A stretch of DNA of 43,350 nt from Patescibacteria group bacterium (GTDB taxonomy: Bacteria > Patescibacteriota > Minisyncoccia > Minisyncoccales > UBA5738). The position numbers and the translations under genes are program-made. A model generated the notes under the pieces. The model worked only from the letters and a program-made list of their open reading frames with translations. It was not told where the DNA came from and did no database searches. The number at the start of each line of letters is the position of its first letter. Position 1 is the first letter of the stretch. Where the stretch lies: assembly GCA_022710775.1 (NCBI GenBank), contig JAKLGH010000002.1, positions 140,707 through 184,056 of the forward strand, in the 5' to 3' direction. Shown here piece by piece: positions 30,070-37,750 of this stretch.

Positions 30070-30109
30070 AAACTCGTCGTTCTAGAACGACGACTCAACG
30101 ACGACTTTT
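30070..30109 (+). repeat. Palindromic repeat R4
   Basis: AACTCGTCGTTC-TA-GAACGACGACT followed by a third half-site CAACGACGACTTTT. Confidence 0.75.
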
Positions 30110-30139
30110 GGGCCCGAATTTTACCCAAATTTGTCCTCC

Positions 30140-30193
30140 AAAAAGTCTGCATTCTAGAATGCAGACTTAATGTAGAGTAAATGCAGACTTTTT
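30140..30193 (+). repeat. Palindromic repeat R5
   Basis: AAAAAGTCTGCATT (30140-30153) pairs with AATGCAGACTTTTT (30180-30193); inside is a second partner half-site, GAATGCAGACT. Same design as R2 and R3. Confidence 0.8.
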
Positions 30194-30233
30194 GACCTTG
30201 TTTTTGGTCAGATTTTGCCAATTTTGACCCTCC

Positions 30234-30275
30234 AAAACTCGACATTCCAGAATGTCGACCTAATATCGACTTTTG
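30234..30275 (+). repeat. Palindromic repeat R6
   Basis: AAAACTCGACATTC-CA-GAATGTCGACC followed by a third half-site, AATATCGACTTTT. The rest of the gap to 30443 contains GCAAGGCGTTATTTTGCCAAGG (about 30371), shared with 10318 onward, and no gene. Confidence 0.75.
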
Positions 30276-30443
30276 ACCCACAAATTTACCCTGTTTTTGA
30301 GATAAAACCGGCCGTTCGGATCGGGCAGCCGGGCAGCCTTCCAAAAGGGTAGGGGCTATGATTTACCACTGCAAGGCGTTATTTTGCCAAGGTATAGCCT
30401 TAAATATCCGATAATTTACTTTTTAATATTTAAAAAATAATTT

Positions 30444-30983
30444 ATGAATCAAAACAATTTTGATCCGGAGAGTATGCTTAAGGGCCGGATGGCGGAGACA
30501 TTAATTGAGGATTTGCTTAAGCAATCCGGCAATAAAGTGTATCGCTTTGGATATGAGGCAATTCTTCAGAACCTTACGCAAATCCAGCAGAATTTTTCTA
30601 GGCACACCGATGTAGGCGAAAGGATTAGAACGATCCCAGACTTTATAGTAATTGACGTAAAAGGGGACCCTGTCTTTCTTGAAGTAAAATTCCGCTGGGA
30701 TGGGAAATCCCACACTAATGATAAGGAAAAACTTAGTTTAATCGGTGAGTTTTGGAAGGCTAAAATTATCATTGTCAATCGAACAGAAAAACCGTATTTC
30801 AGAGTAATCGCTCCGCCGTACTTTGATAAAAACGGGATACTCGTTGGAAATCCTTTGGTTGAAGAAAACTCGTGGAAAATAGATAAAGACGTCTATGACA
30901 AATTTGAAACTCTAGTGGAAAAATATTTAACCCCAACACTTATTCCGCAAAACAATAATGAGATAGGATTTAAAGAAAAATAA
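30444..30983 (+). CDS. PD-(D/E)XK-type nuclease domain protein
   Basis: 179 aa. KGRMAETLIEDLLKQSGNKVYRFGYE (helix with Glu), then TIPDFIVIDVKGDPVFLEVKFRW: the spacing PD...ExK (about residues 72, 84 and 86) is that of a restriction-like or Holliday-junction-like fold. The remainder is alpha/beta with no extra motif. It may be a stand-alone nuclease or the partner of the upstream helicase. Its flanks are recombined, so operonic linkage is not certain. Confidence 0.68.
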   Translation: MNQNNFDPESMLKGRMAETLIEDLLKQSGNKVYRFGYEAILQNLTQIQQNFSRHTDVGERIRTIPDFIVIDVKGDPVFLEVKFRWDGKSHTNDKEKLSLIGEFWKAKIIIVNRTEKPYFRVIAPPYFDKNGILVGNPLVEENSWKIDKDVYDKFETLVEKYLTPTLIPQNNNEIGFKEK

Positions 30984-31147
30984 ATAATAAAGAGAAATGG
31001 GCCAGCTATTATTTATGATAAAGTAGAAAGATGTTAGCTGGAAAAGAAAAGCAGTTAAAAATTTCGGGCTTGAGCAGTGCATCGCGAAAAGCGGGGAGAT
31101 CGAGAAGCGGCTGGCTTCATTAGCGGCTGGAAAAATAGGGCTATTAC

Positions 31148-31327
31148 GTTAACGACGGTTCAACGACGAATTTTTAGCTTGGCCAAGATAAGAATGCGGA
31201 TGAAATTTCAGTTGATCTTAACAATGATTTGGTTAAATTCCATTGGGTTAGCTTGAACGCATTGGCGAATTTAAAACTAACCCCGCCGTCATGGGAATTG
31301 TTTCAGAAGCTGGGTTATGTAAAATAA
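31148..31327 (+). pseudogene. Gene remnant, probably a NUDIX hydrolase C-terminus, behind an R-type remnant
   Basis: 31148-31180 is a decayed R palindrome (AACGACGGTTCAACGACGAA). The frame after it, GQDKNADEISVDLNNDLVKF, then HWVSLNALANLKLTPPSWEL and FQKLGYVK-stop at 31325-31327, resembles the tail of NUDIX enzymes. It has no NUDIX box and no start. The gap 30984-31392 also has a short frame at about 31030-31143 with no recognised identity, and an AT-rich promoter-like region (TATAAT near 31371) before the next gene. Confidence 0.4.
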
Positions 31328-31392
31328 AATTAAATAGAATTAAAGTTTAAATTGGTCGGTTTAAGTTCTATAATATAAAATATTAATTAAAA

Positions 31393-31905
31393 ATGGATAA
31401 AAAAATATTGATACCGGCCTCGATTGCCGGAATTGCCGCGATTGTTGCCGGAGCGGCATTTCTGTTTCCCAAAAGCGCAAGCGATCAACAAAGCTTTGAT
31501 TGCGCTTCGATCTGCCAAAAAGCCAGCCAAACTTGCCCTTCGCTGGTGAATGAAACGACATGCAACAACAATTGTTCCAAATTGAGCGATGAATCGAAAA
31601 AGCATTTGTCCGATTCCAATTCTTGCCAGGAAATTTCGTCAAAACCGGAATTGATCGCCGATTTGTTAATTCCTGAAACCGCAGCGCCCGAACCGGCAAA
31701 AAACGCGGATTCCGACGACTGCCAGATGGCTTGCATGAATTACGCGATCAAGTGTTTGACTTTGGTTCCCAACGCCAGCGACCAGCTGTTGGACGAGGGC
31801 CGCGAATCGTGCGGCAAAGAATGCTCCAAGTGGAACAGTGAAAAAATCGATTGCATGATCAATGCCGCTGATTGTGAATCAATGACAAATATTTGCGGAT
31901 TATAA
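31393..31905 (+). CDS. Cys-rich signal-anchored exported protein (170 aa)
   Basis: N-terminal anchor (ILIPASIAGIAAIVAGAAFLF), then two similar Cys-rich modules: CASICQKASQTCPSL...CNNNC...C and CQMACMNYAIKCLTL...CGKECSKW...CMINAADC. The even Cys spacing suggests disulfide-bonded helical hairpins outside the membrane. No family recognised. The next gene has the same anchor design and lies 19 nt downstream. Confidence 0.72.
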   Translation: MDKKILIPASIAGIAAIVAGAAFLFPKSASDQQSFDCASICQKASQTCPSLVNETTCNNNCSKLSDESKKHLSDSNSCQEISSKPELIADLLIPETAAPEPAKNADSDDCQMACMNYAIKCLTLVPNASDQLLDEGRESCGKECSKWNSEKIDCMINAADCESMTNICGL

Positions 31906-31924
31906 AAACGGGCTCGTAAAGACT

Positions 31925-32890
31925 ATGAATAAAAATTTATTGATTGGCGCGGGAATCGTTGTGATCGGAGGGGCGGTTGCCGCAAGCACCCTGCTTAACG
32001 GCGGATCGGGTGAAAAAAATATTTTCAATATTCCCCAACAACAAGCTGATCCCCAAAGCGATGGAAAAAAAATAGAGGAACTTTATTTTGACGAATTGCA
32101 GAATGAAGACCGTTATGTTTTTTGTATTGGAAAAGAAACGATATCGGGGGATTATAAAAATACCATAGCGGGGATCGAGGAGGGAGAGATAAATTATGTT
32201 TCAAACGATTTAAGCGTTTTCGATAAAGACAGCAATAAGCTGTATATTCTTGGCCGAAGCATTGATTACCGCTATTCCGGGAATGCCGATCTTTCAAGCG
32301 GGGCAGGGCAGGGAATTTTGCAAATCAATGAAAGCGGCAATACCGTGGAATATTACAAAAAAAATTCCGCTCCGGTGAGGATCGATCATAACTCCAAAAC
32401 GCTTTTTCCCGCCCCGGAGAGAAAAAACGGCGATTGGGTGGCAATTGTAACCAAAAGCACCGGTACCGTCATGGGGGTCACCCAAACAAGCACGGAAGAG
32501 GAAACGGGAGACGCGAAAACTCTTTGTTCATATTTCAGTTTAGCGGGCGATCCGTTGAAAAACGGCGCCGTCATAACCCCGGAATTTTTTTCTTTCAAGG
32601 GCCGGTGTCCGGACTATTCGCCGAATCCCGGAATCAGTTTTTCCGGGGATTTTGAATTTGAATGCTCAAACATCGATTCCAAGCAGGGCGTGGAATTGTT
32701 AAAAGATTATAAAGAAAGAGAAGAAATGAGGGACGCTTTTAACAACATAAATAACGATCTTGAGCCGCAAGAAGACAACGATTTAAAAGACGCGATCGAT
32801 GAATCGGAGCCGGTTCAAAGCCCGGAAGACATCCAAGGAAAGCTCGACGAGCTAAAAAACGAGATGAAAGCCGACCAGCAATCCCGCTAG
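31925..32890 (+). CDS. Signal-anchored exported hypothetical protein (321 aa)
   Basis: N-terminal anchor (LLIGAGIVVIGGAVAASTLL), a beta-rich middle domain with four Cys (CIGK, LCSYF, GRCPDY, FECSN), and an acidic helical tail (EDNDLKDAIDESEPVQSPED). No family recognised. Likely a surface or periplasmic-space protein co-expressed with the preceding Cys-rich protein. Confidence 0.7.
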   Translation: MNKNLLIGAGIVVIGGAVAASTLLNGGSGEKNIFNIPQQQADPQSDGKKIEELYFDELQNEDRYVFCIGKETISGDYKNTIAGIEEGEINYVSNDLSVFDKDSNKLYILGRSIDYRYSGNADLSSGAGQGILQINESGNTVEYYKKNSAPVRIDHNSKTLFPAPERKNGDWVAIVTKSTGTVMGVTQTSTEEETGDAKTLCSYFSLAGDPLKNGAVITPEFFSFKGRCPDYSPNPGISFSGDFEFECSNIDSKQGVELLKDYKEREEMRDAFNNINNDLEPQEDNDLKDAIDESEPVQSPEDIQGKLDELKNEMKADQQSR

Positions 32891-32961
32891 GATTTGGCAA
32901 CAGCAACATATGCCGTACCCTAATCCTAATCCGGAAATATTACCGTTTAAAGAGAAATAAT

Positions 32962-33750
32962 TTGCCTCGTTTTAATTTTTTTAAAAATATGAAAAATATA
33001 TTTATCAAAATTTTCGCGGCGGCGGCTTATGTTGCCATGGTAGGAGTGAATTTTTTAGCCAATGGCCTGCCCATTAACAACCGCACCACCGGGGCGGTAT
33101 CGGAAGCCTATCCCAATCTTTTTGCGCCGGCCGGGCTGACTTTTTCCATTTGGGGATTGATCTACCTTCTGCTTGGCGGGTATGTTGTTTATCAGTTTAC
33201 GAAAGGCAGCCGGCAAAAAGAAGAATTATTAAGTAAGATCAATTTGCTTTTTATCGCTACCTCGCTGGCCAATATTTCATGGATATTTGCCTGGCATTAC
33301 GATTTAATCGGTTTGTCCGTGATCATTATGGCGGCACTGCTCGCGCTTCTTATTAAGATCGCCGATATTCTCCGCCCGGAAAAATTAGCATCAAGGGAAA
33401 GGTTTGTTATTTCTACTCCCTTTGGCGTTTACTTTGGCTGGATCACGGTCGCGGCAATCGCCAATATCACGGTATTTTTGGTAAGCATTGGATGGGACGG
33501 ATTTGGAATTGCCGATTTTGCCTGGACCGTCATTATATTGCTTATTGGGGCGTTGATCGGAATTTTGCGCCTGCGTAAAGATAAAAACATTGCCTATGGA
33601 CTGGTACTGGTTTGGGCTTATTCCGGGATATTGTTCAAACATTTGTCCGCGGACGGTTTTGGCGGCCAATATCCGGCCGTAATCGCAGCGGTTACCGCGT
33701 GTCTGGCGCTATTTGTATTTTTTACCGTGCAGATTATTAATAAAAGCTAG
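32962..33750 (+). CDS. TspO/MBR-like tryptophan-rich membrane protein
   Basis: Start uncertain: TTG 32962 has AAAGAGA at good spacing; ATG 32989 (MKNIFIKIFAAAAYV) has none. About 253-262 aa, six or more helices. The stretch NGLPINNRTTGAVSEAYPNL then FAPAGLTFSIWGLIYLLLGG is typical of the TspO-related family (WGIIYLLL motif). Members bind tetrapyrroles or act as stress sensors, but this distant branch is uncharacterised. A hairpin AAAAATCA/TGATTTTT (33783-33807) follows and may terminate it. Confidence 0.78.
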   Translation: MPRFNFFKNMKNIFIKIFAAAAYVAMVGVNFLANGLPINNRTTGAVSEAYPNLFAPAGLTFSIWGLIYLLLGGYVVYQFTKGSRQKEELLSKINLLFIATSLANISWIFAWHYDLIGLSVIIMAALLALLIKIADILRPEKLASRERFVISTPFGVYFGWITVAAIANITVFLVSIGWDGFGIADFAWTVIILLIGALIGILRLRKDKNIAYGLVLVWAYSGILFKHLSADGFGGQYPAVIAAVTACLALFVFFTVQIINKS

Positions 33751-33867
33751 ACAGGTTGTTACGAATCGCTTAGGCTGACAGAAAAAATCACCTCTTGGAT
33801 GATTTTTCGCAGAATATTGCAGAATACGAGGTTTTTTGTCTTAAGCGGGGGGAGCGCCGAATTAAAA

Positions 33868-33893
33868 ATTCGGTTTTTTTAAATAGTAAATCA
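33868..33893 (+). terminator. Rho-independent terminator
   Basis: CCGAATT-AAA-AATTCGG followed by seven T. The gap 33751-34054 holds this, the hairpin at 33783-33807, a GCGGTTTTTAAAATGAACCGC hairpin and the promoter below; no gene. Confidence 0.85.
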
Positions 33894-33968
33894 AGCGCCG
33901 TTTTGGCTTTTTTTAACATCGGGCTTGCGCGATCACGGGAGCGGTTTTTAAAATGAACCGCCGTTTGC

Positions 33969-33997
33969 TTGACAGGGAACTATTATGGGTCTATATT
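33969..33997 (+). promoter_or_regulatory. Promoter of the redox cluster
   Basis: TTGACA at 33969-33974, 17-nt spacer, TATATT at 33992-33997, 58 nt before the rubrerythrin-like gene. Confidence 0.75.
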
Positions 33998-34054
33998 CAT
34001 AATATAAGGCAATAAAAGGCCGGAGTTTACCATCATAAAAGAGCAGGGCAAAAT

Positions 34055-34333
34055 ATGTTATCACAAATACCGATACGCATTAAGGAAGTCAAAAAAGAGG
34101 ATATCGACAAGGAAATTTTGCGGGCCGGGATAATCGCGGAACTAGACGCGATAAACCTCTATGAACAAATGGCCGCGCTTTCAGAGGATGAAAAGATCAA
34201 AAAAATGCTTTTAGATATCGCCCGGGAAGAAAAAACCCACGTGGGAGAATTCCAATCCATGCTTTTGCAAAAAGATTCCGAGCAGGAAGCCGAGATGGAG
34301 AAAGGGCGGAAAGAAATCGAAGAAATGAGTTAA
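34055..34333 (+). CDS. Rubrerythrin/ferritin-like protein (92 aa)
   Basis: Two predicted helices carry the diiron ligands: ILRAGIIAELDAINLYEQMA (Glu) and LLDIAREEKTHVGEFQSML (Glu-x-x-His, EEKTH). At 92 aa only one helix pair is present, so the active form should be a dimer or higher oligomer, as in encapsulated-ferritin and short rubrerythrin families. Probable role: iron storage or peroxide handling. It heads the redox cluster behind a good promoter. Confidence 0.82.
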   Translation: MLSQIPIRIKEVKKEDIDKEILRAGIIAELDAINLYEQMAALSEDEKIKKMLLDIAREEKTHVGEFQSMLLQKDSEQEAEMEKGRKEIEEMS

Positions 34334-34373
34334 TTGTAAAGGTCGTATTGATAAAAAAAAGGAAAATAAAAAT

Positions 34374-34622
34374 ATGCCACAAATGGATAAAACAGGGCCG
34401 GCCGGAGCCGGACCGGGAACAGGAAGGGGAATGGGGCCTTGCGGACGCGGATTAGCCTGGGGACGAGGCTGCGGCTGGGCACGAGGCTGGGGAATGGGCG
34501 GACGGAGATTTATTTCTCCCAAGAATGAAATGGCCGCGCTGGAAAACGAGGAAAAAATACTGGAAGAAGAATTGCAGGCCGTGCGCGAAGAAAAAGCCGC
34601 GCTAAAAAACAAGAAGATATAG
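34374..34622 (+). CDS. DUF5320-type Gly-rich/coiled-coil protein (82 aa)
   Basis: N-terminal Gly/Arg/Trp-rich half (GPAGAGPGTGRGMGPCGRG, then WGRGCGWARGWGMGGRR) with two Cys, followed by a coiled coil (MAALENEEKILEEELQAVRE). This matches DUF5320 proteins, frequently next to NifX-like and Mrp genes, as here. Function unknown; a metal or cofactor carrier is a guess. Confidence 0.8.
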   Translation: MPQMDKTGPAGAGPGTGRGMGPCGRGLAWGRGCGWARGWGMGGRRFISPKNEMAALENEEKILEEELQAVREEKAALKNKKI

Positions 34623-34630
34623 CAATCTCA

Positions 34631-34665
34631 AGCAACAACCTCTTTTTAAAAAAGAGGTTGTTGCG
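34631..34665 (+). terminator. Hairpin after the DUF5320 gene
   Basis: GCAACAACCTCTTTTT and AAAAAGAGGTTGTTGC pair perfectly around one A. No T-run follows on the plus strand, so termination strength is uncertain. Confidence 0.6.
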
Positions 34666-34726
34666 TTGGAAAGAAATTCCGATCAGAATGATAAAATATA
34701 AGATAAGAACATTTTATTAAGAGGGT

Positions 34727-35467
34727 ATGGCTAATTTAATTTGGATTACCGCGGCCTGTTTTGCTATCAGCTTGTGCGTTTGGGCGGCGCTTCTGTTTTT
34801 GTATTTCAAGAAAGAAACGCTTGATAAGCTTACGATATTTTTGGTGTCGCTTTCGGCCGGAGCTTTGATGGGCGGCGCGTTTTTACACCTTTTGCCCGAA
34901 GCGTCCGAAGAATTGGATGCTAATCCGATGTATTTCATCGTATTGGCGGCGTTTGTTTTTTTCTTTTTCATGGAAAAACTGCTGTTCTGGCGCCATTGCC
35001 ACAAAGAGAATTGCTCCATCCATTCTTTCGGGTACATGAATCTGTTCGGGGATTCCTTGCATAATTTTATTGACGGATTGGTAATTTCCGCCGCTTTTTT
35101 AACCGGACCGGAGCTGGGGATAGCTACAACATTCGCCATCGCCTTGCACGAAATACCGCAGGAAATCGGAGATTTCGGCGTGTTGATACACGCCGGATAT
35201 CATAAGACAAAAGCGCTAGCCGTGAATTACGCGGTTGCCTTGATGGTTGTATTGGGCGGAATTGCCGGCTATTTTCTTTCTTTTGCGGTTAGAGAGATAA
35301 TTCCTTATCTTTTGCCTTTTGCAGCCGGGGGTTTTATTTATATCGCTGCTTCCGATCTGATGCCGGAAATTAGAAAAGACGCTGACTTAAAGAGATCAAT
35401 CGGCTCATTCGCAGTTTTTATTTCGGGTATCGCATTGATGCTTGCCATAAAACTAATTAACCATTAA
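34727..35467 (+). CDS. ZIP-family metal transporter
   Basis: 246 aa, eight helices. The metal-path motifs HNFIDG (TM4, about 106) and HEIPQEIGDFG (TM5, about 140) are intact. HLLPEA in TM2 and a His/Cys loop (WRHCHKENCSIHSF) before TM4 are also present. ZIP proteins import Zn, Fe or Mn into the cytoplasm. AAGAGGGT lies just before the start. The following thioredoxin gene starts 4 nt after the stop. Confidence 0.92.
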   Translation: MANLIWITAACFAISLCVWAALLFLYFKKETLDKLTIFLVSLSAGALMGGAFLHLLPEASEELDANPMYFIVLAAFVFFFFMEKLLFWRHCHKENCSIHSFGYMNLFGDSLHNFIDGLVISAAFLTGPELGIATTFAIALHEIPQEIGDFGVLIHAGYHKTKALAVNYAVALMVVLGGIAGYFLSFAVREIIPYLLPFAAGGFIYIAASDLMPEIRKDADLKRSIGSFAVFISGIALMLAIKLINH

Positions 35468-35471
35468 AAAA

Positions 35472-35738
35472 ATGAAGGTATTGAAATTTGGCGCCGTATG
35501 GTGCCCGGGGTGTGTTGTTATGAAGCCGCGCTGGAAAGAAATTGAAACCGAGCTTCCGTGGCTTGAAACCGAATACCGCGATTTTGACAGCGACAAAAAG
35601 GCGGTAAGCGATTACAATATTTTGTCTCTTCCGACATTCATTTTCCTGGACAAGAACGGAGCGGAATTCGAACGCTTGACCGGTGAAATCGAAAAACAAA
35701 AACTTTTGGACATTGTTAGCCAAAATAAAGATCGCTGA
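35472..35738 (+). CDS. Thioredoxin-like protein, WCPGC active site
   Basis: 88 aa, near-minimal thioredoxin fold: FGAVWCPGCVVMKPRW (CxxC at about 11-14), YNILSLPTFIFLD with cis-Pro, then GEIEKQKLLDIV. No signal peptide, so cytoplasmic. It lies between the ZIP transporter and a DsbD-like protein and may supply that protein's reducing power. Confidence 0.9.
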   Translation: MKVLKFGAVWCPGCVVMKPRWKEIETELPWLETEYRDFDSDKKAVSDYNILSLPTFIFLDKNGAEFERLTGEIEKQKLLDIVSQNKDR

Positions 35739-35740
35739 CC

Positions 35741-36982
35741 ATGAAAAAGGGAATAAACGCAGTTATCTCGCTGTTCTTGATTGCCGCAGGCTTTCCGGAA
35801 ATAACCAATGCGGCCAATCCGCTGCCGCTATCCGCATATTTCTTTTATGGCAATGGCTGTCCGCATTGCCGGCAAGAAAGGCAATATTTGGCAGAGCTTG
35901 AAAACCGTTATCCGTCGCTTGAGATTATCGAATTTGAAATTTACGAAAGCCGGGAAAACTTGGCAATCATGAAACAAGCCGCCAAGACTCTTGGCGCCGA
36001 TATTAATGGTGTTCCGTTCCTTATTATCGGCGACCACTATTTTATCGGTTATTTGGAAGGAACAACTTCCGAAGAAATTAAAAATCGGGTCGATGAATGC
36101 ACCACGGAGCCATGTCTTGATTCAATCGCGGCAGTTGCCGGGCGCGGGCCGGAAGACAGGGAACAGGCTCTGGTTCCCGGGAAATCAGATGTAACTGAAG
36201 CGGAGGAAGCCGCGGGTGTCGCCGCGCCATATGGCATAAAGATAAATGTTCCTTTTTTCGGTAAATTGGACGCGGCATCGTTTTCGCTTCCCGCCATTAC
36301 GGTGATAATGGGAGCGCTGGACGGTTTTAATCCGTGCGCGATGTGGGCGCTGCTGTTTTTAATCAGCCTTCTTTTGGGAATCAAAAACAGGAAGAGAATG
36401 TGGATTTTCGGCAGCGCGTTTATCATTTCTTCGGCGCTGGTTTATTTCTTCTTTATGGCTGCCTGGCTAAACCTGATTTTATTTTTCGGATTTATAGTTT
36501 GGGTAAGGCTGGCCGTCGGAGGGCTGGCGCTGGCGGGAGGCGCTTACAGTATCCGGGAATTCTTTGTGAATAAAAGCGGCGGATGCAAGATTGCCGGAGA
36601 TGAAAAAAGGCGGATCGTTTTTGAAAAGCTTAAAAACTTAGTTTATCGCAAGAGTTTTTGGCTGGCGTTGGGAGGAATTATTGTATTGGCGTTTGCGGTA
36701 AACATGGTTGAGCTGATTTGCTCGGCGGGACTTCCCGCGGTTTACGCCCAGGTACTGGCAATCAACGGGGTTTCGGAAGCGCAAAGATATATTTATTTGG
36801 CGCTTTATGTTCTGGTATTCATGCTCGACGATCTTTTTGTGTTTTTTGCGGCAATGATAACCATGGAAATGACCGGGATAACCACCAAATACGCGCATTT
36901 ATCGCGTTTGGCCGGCGGAATTATTTTGTTATTGATAGGCGTTTTGTTAATATTTAAACCAGAATGGTTGATGTTTGGATAA
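35741..36982 (+). CDS. DsbD/CcdA-like membrane protein with N-terminal thioredoxin domain
   Basis: 413 aa. Signal peptide (about 1-25), extracytoplasmic thioredoxin-like domain with NGCPHCRQE (CxxC about 41-44) and NGVPFLIIGDHYFIG. A linker leads to a six-helix domain with GFNPCAMWALLFLI and NMVELICSAGLPAVY, the paired Cys of the CcdA-type electron channel. It should carry electrons from cytoplasmic thioredoxin to exported thiols. The neighbour 2 nt upstream is a thioredoxin. Confidence 0.88.
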   Translation: MKKGINAVISLFLIAAGFPEITNAANPLPLSAYFFYGNGCPHCRQERQYLAELENRYPSLEIIEFEIYESRENLAIMKQAAKTLGADINGVPFLIIGDHYFIGYLEGTTSEEIKNRVDECTTEPCLDSIAAVAGRGPEDREQALVPGKSDVTEAEEAAGVAAPYGIKINVPFFGKLDAASFSLPAITVIMGALDGFNPCAMWALLFLISLLLGIKNRKRMWIFGSAFIISSALVYFFFMAAWLNLILFFGFIVWVRLAVGGLALAGGAYSIREFFVNKSGGCKIAGDEKRRIVFEKLKNLVYRKSFWLALGGIIVLAFAVNMVELICSAGLPAVYAQVLAINGVSEAQRYIYLALYVLVFMLDDLFVFFAAMITMEMTGITTKYAHLSRLAGGIILLLIGVLLIFKPEWLMFG

Positions 36983-37022
36983 TCCATAACCGGCGTTTTT
37001 TGCGAAGCGCCGAAAAAAAATC

Positions 37023-37361
37023 ATGAAAATTGCAATCAGTTCAAACGGGCCGGATTTGGGAGATTCGATTGCCGAATTGTTCGGCAGGTGTCCGTATTTT
37101 ATTTTTGTCCAAGTTGAAGCCGGCAAAATGGGTAAAATCCAAGCGCTGGAGAATAAAAATATGGATCAGGCCGCCGGAGCCGGTATTTCTGCGGCTAAAT
37201 CCTTGGCGGAAATGGGCGCGCGCGCGGTTATCGCCCAAAATATCGGCCCCCGGGCGGTTGATGTTTTAAAGCAATTCAACATTGAAATTTATGATTTCTC
37301 CGGAACGGCCGGCGCCGCCGTTGAAAAATTCATTGCCGGGGAACTAAGCAAAAAAAATTAA
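37023..37361 (+). CDS. NifX/NifB-domain (dinitrogenase Fe-Mo cofactor biosynthesis-like) protein 1
   Basis: 112 aa: MKIAISSNGPDLGDSIAELF, GRCPYFIFV, then AGISAAKSLAEMGARAVIAQ and IGPRAVDVLKQFNIEIYDF. This is the small PF02579-type domain. No nitrogenase genes are present; in such genomes these proteins occur with Mrp ATPases and DUF134/DUF5320, probably in Fe-S or metal-cofactor handling. A paralogue follows 1 nt downstream. Confidence 0.9.
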   Translation: MKIAISSNGPDLGDSIAELFGRCPYFIFVQVEAGKMGKIQALENKNMDQAAGAGISAAKSLAEMGARAVIAQNIGPRAVDVLKQFNIEIYDFSGTAGAAVEKFIAGELSKKN

Positions 37362-37362
37362 C

Positions 37363-37722
37363 ATGAAAATAGCCATTCCCACAAACGCAAAATTAGGGTT
37401 GGATGACGAGGTTGCTGTTCATTTTGGCCGCTGCGCGACCTATACATTTATCGATGAAAACGGCAAAGTCGTTGAAATAATCGACAATACCAGCGAGCAT
37501 ATGGGAGGTAAAGGCCTGCCGCCGGAATTGCTGAAAACCCACGGCTCGGATGTTTTGCTTTGCGTTGATATCGGTCCCCGGGCCATTGATCTTTGTGCCA
37601 AATTTGGAATCGATGTTTATGTTATTAAAGAGCGAACCGTGAAAGGTATTTTTGAAGCCTGGAGGAGCAATAAAATAAAAAAAGCCGGGATCCAAAACGC
37701 TTGCGAGGAGCACCGGCGGTAA
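37363..37722 (+). CDS. NifX/NifB-domain protein 2
   Basis: 119 aa, same family: MKIAIPTNAKLGLDDEVAVH, FGRCATYTFID, DVLLCVDIGPRAIDLCAKFG. It has extra Cys (LLCVD, DLCAKF, ACEEH) that protein 1 lacks, so the pair may differ in ligand. Starts 1 nt after protein 1, clearly co-translated. Confidence 0.9.
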   Translation: MKIAIPTNAKLGLDDEVAVHFGRCATYTFIDENGKVVEIIDNTSEHMGGKGLPPELLKTHGSDVLLCVDIGPRAIDLCAKFGIDVYVIKERTVKGIFEAWRSNKIKKAGIQNACEEHRR

Positions 37723-37750
37723 AATTTAAAAAATAAAAATATATTAAAAT

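Noticed and set aside
10183-30275. R palindromes as a CRISPR array
   Set aside because: Copies are few, scattered over 20 kb, differ in sequence and have no regular spacers; no cas gene is seen.
37023-37722. NifX-like genes as evidence for nitrogen fixation
   Set aside because: No nifHDK or other nitrogenase genes are present; this small domain is common in non-fixing bacteria and archaea next to Mrp-type ATPases.
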